Source: Dugong dugon (lineage: Eukaryota > Chordata > Mammalia > Sirenia > Dugongidae). From it: DNA of 64,000 nt. The translations under genes were made by a program, and so were the position numbers. Location: assembly GCA_030035585.1 (NCBI GenBank), contig CM057461.1:171131624-171195623 (forward strand). Reading direction: 5' to 3'. The notes below the pieces were generated by a model that was given only the letters and a program-made list of their open reading frames with translations, was not told the DNA's origin and searched no databases. This document shows positions 44,040 to 55,856 of the stretch, one piece after another; position 1 is the first letter of the stretch; every line of letters begins with the position of its first letter.

Positions 44040-45390
44040 AGACAATACTATAGGGAGAGAGCATTTTAATTAGTTCAGTATGCAAAATATGTTTTGAGGT
44101 ACCATCAGATAGTTGTGACTCTATACACAAGTGTACATTATGATGTTCTGGTCAGAGCGTGTTCCTGGGAGGAAAGAATCCTAAGCCAGACTCCTGGAGT
44201 TGCCGCCATGTTTGCCTTTTAGTTTCTCGTCTTGAAAGTGTGGCTGTCTAGAAATGCTAAATGGCTCTTTAGTTTATTGACTGTAGAACTTGGTAGGTGC
44301 TTCTAGATTCTTTCATGAGAGTCTAATGGGCATTTCTGCTTCTCGTAATGCCACCTTTATCTTGGAGAAAGCCATCCTGTAGCTCCAGCCCCATACAATC
44401 TGATAGTCATTATCCTCTCCAGTAATAGCAATTAAAGCACCAAATTATAAATCATGAAAGATCTATTCCTTAGGAAAATCTAGCTCACGGTGCTAAAAGA
44501 AAGACACACCCTGTTGGTCTGTAAGTGATTTCTCAAGTAACATCTGTTTTGACTGGTCACATCACTAATAGGGATGCTGTTGTATGTCTCCCATGATCAT
44601 CTCTCAAAGCTTGTAGGTGGAAATTATATAAAGTGTTACTCCAGTTTCAGAGAATTAGCTATGAACCAGTGGTCTCTGCTCTTTTGCGCTGTCCATTGGA
44701 AGTTGAATGCAATTATAGATGATACTGAAGAAGCTGGATGAGACATCTCTGAAAAATCCAAGCTCTTCAGTTATGATTGATAGTGGTCTCTCATTGCCTT
44801 AAGGATAGGTTAATCCTGAACTGGAAACTGCTATCTGGCACATTCTGTCCGCCACAGGAATGATATTTTGTCTACTTCTCATTAACATGGTGTATACTAT
44901 TCACAATACCGTCTCAGAAATACTTTTCTCTCCATACTGGCAATAAAAACCACATAGTGAATAAAGTTTCCCTGGAATAAGTCAACTCATGTTTTTGTTT
45001 ATATCACTTTGGTCCTCAATTCTTTTTTGATTTTGCAGCATTTTCCCTAATTGTTGTGTGTGTGTATACATGTGTATACAAATACGCAGAGAAAGTCATT
45101 CATATATCTGGATGATTCTAAAGCACTTTCTCATTTGTTTTTGTTTTGCTTCCAGCCAAGTTTAATTAACCAGAAGAAACCTAAACTGTATAATGGAAGC
45201 TATTTTTAATCAAGAATAAGTTATGTAGCAGTATGAGTAAACTGATGATTTTGAGACTTCATGCTTACCAGATCTTATAGGTGAGATTTACAAGTTTTAA
45301 TTTTGGTAATTTGCTACAATATTCACTGATTTTAAAAATTATGAAGTGAGTATTGACTGTTCCTACTACTGTTCCACCACCCATCTGTCT
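44040..45390. other. Intergenic, mostly unrecognised
   Basis: No coding frame. A stretch at about 44150-44990 has transcript-like texture, with CAATAAA near 44940 and GAATAAAG near 44960, but I cannot assign it. Confidence 0.4.
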
Positions 45391-45474
45391 GTCATACTAT
45401 GCTGGCTTGCTTGTTGCTATGATGTGGAAAGATACGCCACCAATATTTCAAACACCAACAGGGTCACTCATGGT

Positions 45475-45815
45475 AGATAGGTTTTAGCAGAGCTTCCAGA
45501 TTAAGACAGAGAATAAAGAAAGGCCTGGTGATCTACTTCTGAAAATTTGCCGATGAAAACCTTATGAATCACAACAAAAACTCTGACTTGCTTTAGACAC
45601 ATCATTAGGAGAAATCAATTGCTGGAGGAGGACATCATGTTTGGTGAAGTAGAGGACCAGCGAGGGTGAGGGGAAGAACACCTTTGATGAAATGGACTGG
45701 CATAGTAGCCATAGGATGGACTTGAACGTGCAGCAATCATGAAGATGACTCAGGACTGGACAGCATTTCATTCTGTTGTACATAACGTCACCTGAGTTGG
45801 AGCTGACTGACAGCT
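45475..45815 (+). mobile_element. Diverged RTE 3' end
   Basis: AGACACATCATTAGGAGAAA, GGAGGAGGACATCATGTTTG, CATTTCATTCTGTTGTACAT, GAGTTGGAGCTGACTGA: an old copy of the 3' end of the RTE family. Confidence 0.75.
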
Positions 45816-46289
45816 ATCTCTACATACTATTGTTCCAGAAAAATATATAGGTATTTATGAATAAAGAAGCTTGTTTTCAGAGTGACAACAAAGTATTATT
45901 TTTAGGGTAAGACAAATTCTTCTAAGTCCAAGAAAATGCTGGTTTTATAGTTCAGGTGAATTTTCATGCTTCCACAGATCGGTAATACAGTACAGGTAGT
46001 CTGTTCACATTTATACAATATTTTGAATCCATTGTGTGAACTGGACGAAGTTATTTTTCAATCCATTTTATTACTTAATCAGTCTCATCCTGAAAGAGGA
46101 GATGTTCATTCTTTCAAGCTTAACTCTCTTCTCTCCTCTTTTGTTCTTGATCCTTTTCTCTCTTGTGTTCTGTTGCATCTTTCTCCAAAATGTTGCCCCT
46201 AGTTTTTTGTATACCTTTAACTTCTGTGTTACTCGCTTGTTCCTCTCAACATGTTGAGTTCCCAGCGTTCTAAAATAAACAGCAAGGAA

Positions 46290-46850
46290 CTCCCTAGACT
46301 ATGGCCCTTAGATACTCTTCTAACTTGGAACTGAAGCCATTCCTGGAGGTCACACTTCAGTCAAATAATAGGCCTATAAATAAACAATAACACACATGAG
46401 GAAAGTACTCCTTAGAACAGTCATCTACATGAAACCAAAGGGACAACAAATCCCAAAAGCAAAGATGAGAAGGCAGGAAGGGGCAGGAAAACCGGATGGA
46501 TGGAAATGGGGAACTCAGGTTGGAAATGGCGAGAGTACTGACACATTGAGGGGATTGCAACCAATGTCATGGAACAATTTGTGTATAAACTGTTGAATGA
46601 GTAATTTGCTCTGTAAACCTTCACCTAAAGCACAATTTAAAAAAAAAATAAAAAAGAAACCCAGGGAAGCTAGATCAATGGAAACAGAGCAAACAGAATG
46701 GAAATAATGAGAGTGCTGACCCATTGTGAAAATTGTAACCAATGGCATGGAACAATATGTAAAAAAGGTTGTGAGATGGAAACCTAATTTGTTCTGTAAA
46801 CTTTGACCTCAAACATAGTAAAATATTATCTAAAAAAAAATCACACACAC
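46290..46850 (+). repeat. Afrotherian long repeat, 3' parts in tandem (copy 2)
   Basis: Two successive 3' ends, each with GGGGATTGCAACCAATGTCA or AAAATTGTAACCAATGGCAT and CACAATTT or poly(A)-like tails (about 46640 and 46830). Related to 21900-22078. Confidence 0.65.
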
Positions 46851-47680
46851 TACAGGGGAAGTCAGCACAACTGGACTAAACCAAAGCTAAGAAGTTTCCT
46901 GAATACAGTCAAACACTTTGAGGAACAGAGTAGCAGGGGTAGGGGTCTGGGAACCATGCATTCAGGGGACATCTAGGTCAACTGGCATAACAAAGCTTAT
47001 TAAGAAAATGTTCTGCAGCCTACTTTGGTGAGTGGCGTCTGGGGTCTTAAAAGCTTGCAAGCGGCCATCTAAGATGTATCAATTGGTCCCAACCACCTGG
47101 AGTAATGATGAAGAACACCAACGACACAAGGAAAGTATTAGTCCAAGAGACAGACAGAGCCACATAAACCAGAGCCTTCATCAGCCTGAGACCAGAAGAA
47201 CTAGATGGTGCCCGGCTACCACCAATGATCGCCCCAACAGGGAACACAGCAGAGTCCCGAATGCAGCAGGAGAAAGGTGGGGTGAAGAACTCGAATTTTA
47301 GTAAGAAGACCAGACTTAATGGTCTGATTGAGACTGGAGGACCCCCAGAAAGCATGGCCCCTGGATTCTTTATTAGCCCAGAAGTAAAACAGTTTCCGAG
47401 GCCAACTCTTCAGACAGGGATTGGACTGGACTGTGGGACATAAAGTGATACTCGTGAGGAGTGTGCCTCTTGGCTCAAGTAGATAGAAGAGACTAAATGA
47501 GCAACTTCTGTCCGGAGGTGAGATGGGAAGGCAGAGAGGGTTAGGAGCTGGTTGAATGGACATGGGGAATCGGGTGGAAAGGAGGAGTGTGTTGTCACAG
47601 TATGGGGAGAGCAGTTAGGGTCAAGTAACAATGTATGTATAAATTTTTGTATGGGAAAAAATAAACAACAGCAACAGAAC
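46850..47680 (+). repeat. Afrotherian long interspersed repeat (copy 3)
   Basis: Best preserved copy: GAGTGGCGTCTGGGGTCTTA, GACCAGAAGAACTAGATGGT, GGATTGGACTGGACTGTGGG, ending near AAAATAAAC. Overlapping reverse frames of 60-115 residues come from the repeat. Confidence 0.75.
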
Positions 47681-47959
47681 AATCACAGCCATCTTCCTTA
47701 ACCTCCCTAATGCAGTAATCCTCTTTTTCCTTTACTTCCCATTACAAAACTTTGAGAAGGCTTATGCCATATTCACTGCCACCTCATACTAACCTCTTCT
47801 CAATCATTGCAATCTGCCTTCTCCCCCGTCTAATTAGACTAATTGGTCTTTTGAAAATCATCTTTGCACATATGAAATCTAATGGCCTAAGTGCATGTTG
47901 AGTACTTTTGAGAATTAAAAGGACTTGTTCTTAAAAGCAACTAAATTCAGGTAATAGCT

Positions 47960-48115
47960 TCATTCATTCAGTCATTAAATGTGTTGACCATGTACTCTAG
48001 ACTAGATATCGGTGCTACCTATATGGAGGCACTCCTCGCCTGAAGGAGCTTACACTTTCCTGGTAGCAATAGATATAAAACACTTTCCTGGTAGCAATAG
48101 ATATAAAACAAACAC
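47960..48115 (+). mobile_element. L2 fragment containing a 28-bp tandem duplication
   Basis: CATTCATTCAGTCATTAAAT ... GAAGGAGCTTACACTTTCC. The 28-bp unit starting CACTTTCCTGGTAGC occurs twice, at 48053-48080 and 48081-48108, without a mismatch. Confidence 0.75.
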
Positions 48116-48159
48116 TCTTATTATGTGAGGTAAAGACTGATAAAGGTCTGTTTTGTTGA

Positions 48160-49700
48160 TGGAGGTAAATATTCCCTTATCGAGAATGTTTATTCAATTA
48201 GCGGTATGACAAATTTGCTGATTTGAAGAATGTTATCTTTAAGTGAATCATGTTGGTTAATAACATTCAGGTAAAGGAGATTGACCCACTTTACACACTC
48301 CAGTCAAACATTCCAGTTTTTATCCAGACTTTGACCTTAATCCCATCAACCTTTGCATTCGTATATCCTTCCACTCTAACTGTAACCCTCCTTGGGATTA
48401 GGACTTCAGTAGGTTTTGGAACCACAGTGCATGGGGCTTCTGTGACATGGAATCCCAGAGAGCTCTCTTCTGTATCCCCCAACCATTGTACCTACTCAGG
48501 TGCGAATGGCATTGGGTACCCAGTTGAGGGGTCAGGCCCTCTCATTAGTCCTTATTTTGATTGGATTGTGGGCCCATCGCCCTATTCTACTGGATGTCAG
48601 AGTTCTCGTTGTTATGTGCCTTTTGGCTTTTTAAATTTCTCCATACTAGGGTGAATAAGTCAGACTTGTTTAGGGCCCTCTAATGATGGGGGACCAGCAG
48701 AGGCTCACACTGGTCCACTCAACTTCCTAGAGTGCTGCATCATGACCTTTGTTTTGACTCCATCAATGTCTGCTTTATTCATCCCATTTCTTAACCATTT
48801 GAAGATTTCCACTCTGCTGTGATGAGTCCCCTGACTCTCCCCCTTTTCTTTCCTCATTCTCTTCCTAGTACTCTGAATTTCTCTGTTGTAGCAGCATAAC
48901 TTCTCCTTTGGAAGCAGCTCTGAGGCTAGCAGCTGTAGCTCGGATCTGCCAGAATCCAGGCTTGGCCCAGTGTCAAGATCCAACCCAAAGTTTCCTTTTA
49001 TTCTAACTTTTCTTGTTGGTAGGGGCCCTGAGGCTAAGACTACAGCTTGGACCAGCCAGAATCCAAGCTTGGCCAATTATCAGGACCCCCCCCCAACACT
49101 CTTACTTTTATTTTAGCTATTACAGATAACAATAACTAAGGAATTGTATGTTTAGCTCATTTGTTGTCACTTTGCATTTCCTTATCTATCCAGTGAGCCA
49201 ACTCTTTGGGAGCTGGATCTATCATTTCTAACTTTCATCGCTAACGTTTACCTCCAATTAACTGATCGCAGCACAGCTGTAGTTCCATAACATAAGTAAG
49301 TGACCCCGTGGCCATCCAGGAATTAAAGGTTCGTCATCCCCCACCCTCTCATCCTTTTTCTTCTTTCCAAACCACATGGTTTAGTGAATCAGAGTCGTAG
49401 TGAATTCCACTTCTGACACCACCTACCCAGAGTTAGTCAAATTTTGAGGTTTGAGAGCACAATCCCCAAGACTGCCCTCACTTCTAACACCAACTGCAAG
49501 TTCAAGAGTTTCCCAAAACCACCCTCAGGTTGAAGAATTTCCTAAAAGGAGTCATAGAACTCTAGGACTTACCAGGGTGCTTTTCCCTTTTGAATGAAGT
49601 GGTCACTAGTGGTTTCTTCTATAACCCCTCATGTTTTTTGTCATGTGACTCGGTTATTGAGGCCATTACTGGTTGATCTAGCCTTTTGTTATGCCAAAAG
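48160..49700. repeat. Probable old ERV/LTR-related region
   Basis: Contains LTR-like phrases (CACTTCTAACACCAACTGCA, then GAGTTTCCCAAAACCACCCT, about 49480) and a 108-bp direct repeat (TGAGGCT at 48921 and 49029, AGAATCCA and GCTTGGCC in each). The 134-residue forward frame at 48250-48654 has no recognised domain. Described only; no viral gene is intact. Confidence 0.35.
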
Positions 49701-49715
49701 CAACTCTGTGTAGAG

Positions 49716-49873
49716 CCCAGCCCTGGTGGTGTAGTAGTTAAGATCTCAGCTACTAACCGAAAGGTCTGCAGTTGGAATCCACCAGCTGCTCCTTGAAATC
49801 CTGTGGGGCAGTACTATGTCCTATAGGGCCACTAGGAGTCAGAATCAAATTACAGCAATGGGTTTGGTTTTTT
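49716..49873 (+). mobile_element. AfroSINE
   Basis: CCAGCCCTGGTGGTGTAGTA head, tail GAGTCAGAATCAAATTACAG. Inserted in the LTR-like region. Confidence 0.9.
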
Positions 49874-50549
49874 TGGCATACAGCCCAGCAGCCTATGAAG
49901 TAATCTGGTTTGAAGACTCTGTCCAATAGGAATACTCCATATTGGATGATGACTATTGGATCCAATCAAATCACTTTTCTTGATCAGTTTGGTTTCAAGA
50001 GAAGGTTGTAAAAGCAGGCACTGTTATTTATAAACTGAGACTGCAGAGGGAGAAGCTGGATTATGGGGACAGTGGGCTCAGTAAAGTAGCGATTAAGAGA
50101 GAGCGGGCTTCTGAGGGGATGAGCAGGTGCCCATATCTCCAGCACTACTTCTGGGTTGTCAGAGTTGCCATTTTCTCATGAATAGGGTTGACTTGTCTAG
50201 TTCTCCATGAAGCCCAAATAAGTTCCAGGATGTCCGTCCTTTCTCCAATACAGATAATAAATGCCCATCAGGTAATATGAGCCTCACCTGCTCTTTATAT
50301 CCTGTAAGCGTCTAACACAACATTTAGGTATTAGTAACTATAAAATAAATTAATACATGTTTCGCTGCCTTGCACACATTGTAACAGCATGCCAGTTTTA
50401 CCACGCTGTTAACATTTAGCTTTATGTTGTTTCTAGGTTTCAGTCAGGATGATTGCATTTTTTTTTGCCAAGATAATATAAACAATGTTAAATGCTATTG
50501 GTTGAAACTCTAGGATTCTTTACGTAAACCAGCATTTTTAAGACAGAGG

Positions 50550-51128
50550 TCTCCAGGCTGTGGAAAATTCCACTGCCTCAAGCAGCTTGCTTGGCATGCC
50601 CTGTAGTTTTCACATTAGAATCCTGGTTCCTTTGCTTGGCACACCCAGTAACTACATTAAAACCATGGTTCCTTTGCTTGACACGCCCGTAGCTTTACAT
50701 TAAATTCCTGGTTCCCCTCTCCTTAACTGCTGTCCCAAAACTAAAGGAAATTGGTGGAAACCGGTTTAGGCGCCATGTTGACATTCAGGATAACCTTTTA
50801 GACCTCATACATAGTAACTTCCTGCCTCTGGGTGGAGTTTAACCACCATTTTCTGAACATGCAATGCATGAAGTTATATGTAAACCCCATTGTGCCTGCA
50901 TAGTATGAGTAAGAATGTTGCTGATGTAGCTTGTATAAATTCCCTACTTGTAACCCTTTAAAAGTAACCTTCCCTATCACCCTCACCGAGCAGTCTTGGA
51001 GCAGCAGCCCTGTTTCCTTTCCTTGTGCGGTGAAATAAAGGTGCCTTTCCACTCTCCCACCTCAGTCTCTCGGTTTATTGGCTGAGATGAGTCACATCGA
51101 GTAGAACCTGGGGTTTCCCCTCGACAAC
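50550..51128 (+). mobile_element. Solo LTR of an endogenous retrovirus (ERV1-like)
   Basis: TATAAAT at 50934, AATAAA at 51034, then a T-rich U5 and a terminal GACAACA at 51128. U3 carries three roughly 43-bp tandem units (CTTGGCA...TGGTTCC at about 50589, 50635, 50677). No gag, pol or env frame beside it. The left end, near TGTGGAAAATTCC at about 50560, is approximate. Confidence 0.7.
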
Positions 51129-51304
51129 ATTTTAAAAAGTATTACAAAGAAAACCAACTAGGTAAGCTAGAGAGGGATTTTTATTATCCATTTTATTTTG
51201 AAATAGTTGTTATTTAAATTAAAATGCCTGCTGTTAGATTTGAGTATATACATATAAATAAAATCAGCGTTAGCAAATATGTGATTTTTATCAGGTAGGT
51301 GCTG

Positions 51305-52030
51305 TGTAATGAATTACTTAATACAATTTCTCTAGCCATAGTCTTTGTAACTCCCACCGAATGACTGGGTGGAACTATGTAAATGAGGTGTATGGAACCC
51401 TAAAGAGGGGATTGATCTGTTTTGCCATCCCGTAGGCTTAAAGGGAGACAGAGAGAGTAGGAGCTGTAACACCAGAGATGGCAAGAAGCAGCGACAGAGA
51501 TGGCAGCAGCAGAACCAGGAGACCAGCAGGAAATGGTGTGGTGGGCTTCCCAACCCACAAAGCTAAAACTGAACACCTTTGGGCAGGAGGCTCGCTGTCG
51601 GAGTAGGGTGCCTCTGGGCACTTGTCAGCAGAGCTAAAAGAGCTTTGTAACACTTGCCCAAGCAGGACAGATGTCTGGTCGAGGGGCTGAGGGGCCGAGA
51701 GACCAAGGACCAGGGAGAGACTTGCTTACATGCACAGCTGAGAAGAGGCTGTCCTGATGGAAGAACTGTCCTGAGCATTCCTAAACCTGAATTGTAACCT
51801 GTTACTTCCCTAATAAACCCCATAATCTTAAGTACTGTCTGTGAATTCTGCTGTCCATTGCAATGAATTTTCAAATTCATCAGAGAAGTAGAATGTGCCG
51901 TGGGAGGAACAGATGGTGTCAGAATTAGTAAAAAGGGCTGGTGAGAGGGGGTATGTCTGACCTTTGCCTCATAGGAATCAGCCTTGGGCTGTTGATCTTG
52001 ATTCTCCTTCTCCCTTGTGAAGTTAAGGGA
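51305..52030 (+). repeat. Unclassified LTR-like repeat, uninterrupted copy
   Basis: Same family as 13985-15660 (opposite orientation). Runs from AATGAATTACTTAATACA through GAGCTAAAAGAGCTTTGTAA and CTAATAAACCCC to TTGATCTTGATTCTCCTTCT. Reverse frames of 71-105 residues here are by-products. Confidence 0.8.
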
Positions 52031-52370
52031 AGATCAGACACCACCCTCAAGCCATTTTTACATAGGCTTTGTTTGGTTGAAGATTATTTTTTCAAAACCT
52101 GTTCTTGTTTGAAGTTAAAATTTCATATTATCACATGAATTAATCAACAGAAGCTCATTTACAATGTATGTAAATTAATTTTTAAAAGTACCCACAGGGT
52201 TTCAGCTATTATTTTTGGACTTGCTCCCCAACCCACACAGGCAGTTAAGTAATAAGAGTAAGAAAAAAGAAAACACTTATGTGAATTGTCTATTTAAATC
52301 TAGGTCCTACTTAATGATGTAGCATTTCATTTCTTGATCTCATTATTTAGCACTTACTTGCCTTGGCTGT

Positions 52371-52565
52371 GGAACCCTGGTGGCGCAGTGGTTAAGCACT
52401 TGGCTGCTAACCAAAAGGTCGTCAGTTTGAACCCACCAGCTTTTCTGCAGGAGAAAGATGTGGTAGACTGCTACCATAAATATTTATAGCCTTGGAAGCC
52501 CTATGGGGCTGTTCTACTCTGTCCAGAGGGTCAGTATGAGTCAACATCGACTCGCCAGCAATGGG
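52371..52565 (+). mobile_element. AfroSINE, long variant
   Basis: GGAACCCTGGTGGCGCAGTG head, GAGAAAGATGTGGTAGACTG insert, tail GTCAACATCGACTCGCCAGC. Confidence 0.93.
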
Positions 52566-53250
52566 TGCCTTCACCATATTCACACATATGGATTCTAAAT
52601 CTATGCAGTACTTCAGTCTTTCTTCCATTTTTTCCTATTATCTGCTCCCATGCTCACCTGCTCGCATTCCTTTAATGGAAAATGTCTCTTGCAAATATGA
52701 AAGGTACAATTTGATAGATAACTGCTTTCATCACCTAATCCTCCCTCCCCCACACCAGTAATTCAGATGAATGTAGGAAACAATTAATTATTCAGCATGT
52801 TTTGTCACATCGACAGAGCTGATGTCCTTCCTTGGTGAGAAGATTGACTTGCGCTGTAACAGAATTCAGATCTATTTGGGTTTAATTTAGTATAATTATA
52901 AAGCCAACTTAGCAATGCAATTCTAGGGTTTTCAGGCAGAACTGATTTTGCCAGGCATCTGACAGTGTGCTCTTTCCCTAATTTGCACTGCTCTGTGGAT
53001 TCTAAGGGCAAGTAGCAAATATTTTTCCTTTTTTAAAATTGTGGTAAATAAGCATAATTTAGGAAATATTTTAAATTCATCACCCCAGCCCTTTTGTATA
53101 AATGTTGTAACGAGCAAAAAAATTTAAGTATACATGTGGAAAACATGATGGCTTCTTCACTAAAGTTCAAGAATTACATGAGGATATGAAACAATATAAG
53201 AAGGCAAGAAGAGGGCTAGACAAATTATTTTAGGGCAGTTGCTGCATTTG
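52566..53250. other. Intergenic, nothing recognised
   Basis: No coding frame with support and no clear repeat. Confidence 0.5.
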
Positions 53251-53253
53251 TAT

Positions 53254-53308
53254 TACCGAAACCAAACGCATGCTGTCGAGCTGGTTCCAACTCACTGTGG
53301 GTCAGATC
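53254..53308 (-). mobile_element. AfroSINE tail fragment
   Basis: Complement of the tail: ATGCTGTCGAGCTGGTTCCA then ACTCACTGTGGGTCAG. Confidence 0.7.
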
Positions 53309-53460
53309 TGTATTAGACTCTCCCTAATTTGATTTAAGTCCTGGATTCATAGGCGAGCATTAATTGCCAAATTAAGATTATGGAAGTTCCGATCGGAGTC
53401 TGACCCGTGACAGTAAATTTTGATACTTTTCTTTTTGACCCTTGTAGTTTACAGAGCTTA

Positions 53461-53660
53461 GAAGCCCTGATGACGGAATGGTTAAGCACTTGGCTGCTAA
53501 CCAAAAGGTCGACGGTTTGAACCCACCAGTGGCTCCGTGGGACAAAAGACCTGGCAATCTGCTTCTGTAAAGATTTCAACCTAGAAACCCTGTGAGGCAG
53601 TTCTACTCTGTCATATAGAATCGCTATGAGTCAGAATTGACAGCACACAAAAGCAATAAC
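53461..53660 (+). mobile_element. AfroSINE with 15-bp target duplication
   Basis: GAAGCCCTGATGACGGAATG head, tail GAGTCAGAATTGACAGCACA. AGTTTACAGAGCTTA at 53446-53460 and 53661-53675 is identical: a relatively young copy. Confidence 0.96.
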
Positions 53661-54159
53661 AGTTTACAGAGCTTACTGAAAATGACTCACATATAAAGAA
53701 GACCCTCTTCTCTAGAGAAAAGTTATTTCTGCTTCAGTGAAAATCAGTAATATCCACTTCTCTCAAATAGCAGTAACACCAGCAGTACAGTACAGAGATG
53801 TGTGTTCTCAGCAACTCTTTGAATTTTAGCCAGTTACTGCTACAAAGGATGTAAAAAGTTCCTTTGGTACAGTCAAGATGTTTGTTCTGACAAACTGTTA
53901 GCTCTCACAAGTTTGTGCAGTTTCCATCTTAAATCAGAGGAAAATTCCTGGCCTATTAATCAAAGTTTATGTTTTGGTTTTTTGGCAATATCAGAAAAAT
54001 AACACGTTCAGAGACTAGAAATGATCAAAGCTAGGGTCTGTGGAACATTCAGTTATAATATTATACTAGCAAACAAACTAGAAAAGAATACAAAATTGTT
54101 TTCTGGAAAAAAAAAAATCCCGTTAACCAAGCAAAACTAAAAACAAAAACAAAACAAAA

Positions 54160-54310
54160 CCTGTTGCCGTTGAGTCGATTTCAACACAGAGTGACCCTAT
54201 AAGAATGGGTAGAACCGCCCCATAGGGTTTCCACGGAATGGTTGGTGGATTTGAACTGCTGACCTTTTGGTTAGCAATTGGGCTCTAAACCACTGTGCCA
54301 CCAGGGCTCC
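54160..54310 (-). mobile_element. AfroSINE
   Basis: Complement of tail (GTTGCCGTTGAGTCGATTTC) at left, GTGCCACCAGGGCTCC at right, preceded by an AAAACAAAAC-rich tract. Confidence 0.93.
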
Positions 54311-54639
54311 ATGTATCATTTCTATCAGTCCTGAAATATGAATTTGGTCTCCATAAATCCATAGCAGAATATTTTCAATAATTATGCAACCCTCATTTTC
54401 ATTAGGTATATTAAATATTAAAGTATTTTAATAAAACAAGAAATAATGTTGAATGAATGGTGTTAAAATCACTACATTGAAAACGTATTCAGAAGAATAT
54501 GGTTTATAGTGAGGTGTTAAAAAAGATTGTTTCTTTCATTTTTCTGATAGCTTCCTTTATAAGCTGAACTTTGGTTGAAATCTTTTTTTTAAAGAGGTGC
54601 CATGATGTACTGAAGTATCAGGTTTAGCAGGGGAGAGAG

Positions 54640-54845
54640 GGACAGTTCAGCTGAGTTTCAGTCTCAGCTCACACCACCTGCGCTAACTCTGTGACCTTGG
54701 GCAAGTCACTTAACTTCATGAAGCCTCAGTTTACTCATATATAAAATGGGGATAATAATAGCTACCTTGCAGGATGGTTGTGAGGAATAGAGATACATAT
54801 ACATATACACTCAGCAGCACAGTGCCAGGCACATTAGTACACAGC
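54640..54845 (+). mobile_element. MIR, well preserved
   Basis: TCTGTGACCTTGGGCAAGTC, AAAATGGGGATAATAATAGC, CACAGTGCCAGGCACATTAG. Confidence 0.85.
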
Positions 54846-54964
54846 CCTCCAAGTGGTGTAATTAAAGAGCAATACAGAAATGGAAGTCTTTCATAGCAAT
54901 TATTCATGGTAGGCAGAATTATAAGATGACTCAAGATATAGAATATTTCTCCATCACTTCAAAA

Positions 54965-55380
54965 AATTCCCTTGTGCCCTTTGTAGTCAATCTCCTCCTC
55001 CCACTTTTAGCCCCTGGCAACTACTGATGTGCTTTCTGTTCTCTATGGTTTTGTCTTTTTCAGAATGTCATATAATTGGAATCAAATTTGCACTGCACAT
55101 GTCAATTGATTCTTAGACTTTGGGCAGAAATTTGTTAAAAAAAACCATACATGTGGATGGATATGAAATAAAAGTGTATCTGGTATCTCCGTTCAACTAA
55201 TGAAATGTAGCTACAGGCAGAAATTGAGGGGAGTGATCATACACAGCCAAGGAGAAATATATGCAGCCTTGTGAGTCTGGCTTCCGTCACTTAGCATAAT
55301 GCTTCTGTGGTTCATCCAAGGTGTTGAGTACTCTTCCATTGTATGGATATTCCACAATGTGTTTATCCTAGATGGCAATG
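54965..55380 (-). mobile_element. L1 fossil with a foreign 170-bp insert
   Basis: Complement-strand L1 words (TAGCCCCTGGCAACTACTGA; TCACTTAGCATAATGCTTCT; CCATTGTATGGATATTCCAC) are interrupted from about 55090 to 55265 by sequence similar to 55857-56020. Confidence 0.65.
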
Positions 55381-55856
55381 CAGGTTACCCCAGTTGCCAA
55401 CTCAGCTTGGAGTTTATTAACCCAGTTTTGACCAGTAGATTCCGTTATTCTCCGAGGTTCACTTCTTGTAGTTAGTGTGCCTTGGGGCTTCAGTGTTGAT
55501 TCTTCTCCAAGATCCTTGCTCTGCCTTCCCACTACTGTCTCACTAAGTCCGTTTGGAAGAGCTGGAGTTCTGGCCTTTCATTTTCATTAGTCTATTCTGT
55601 CTTAAGAATTTTGCCTCAATATATAAGCACCTATGCACTAACCAGTCCACTCTTTCTGTCTCATCCTAGTGGGCTGACCTCGCCCTTCAATTTCCATATC
55701 AAATCTTTTTATATTAAAACTGTTACATGAACTAGAAATTCATCAGTGAGAAAACTACTTCAAGGGGAGGTAGTTGGAGGTTATAAGGCGCTAAATGTTT
55801 GCCTTTGTTTTTAAGTGTAATCTGGATTTAAAGTAAGAACAATTTTTCCTTTTACT

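Noticed and set aside
47047-47682. Overlapping reverse frames of 90-115 residues
   Set aside because: They lie inside the afrotherian long repeat; kept only as part of the repeat finding.
48250-48654. 134-residue forward frame
   Set aside because: No recognised domain, no promoter or splice signals, lies in a probable LTR-derived region.
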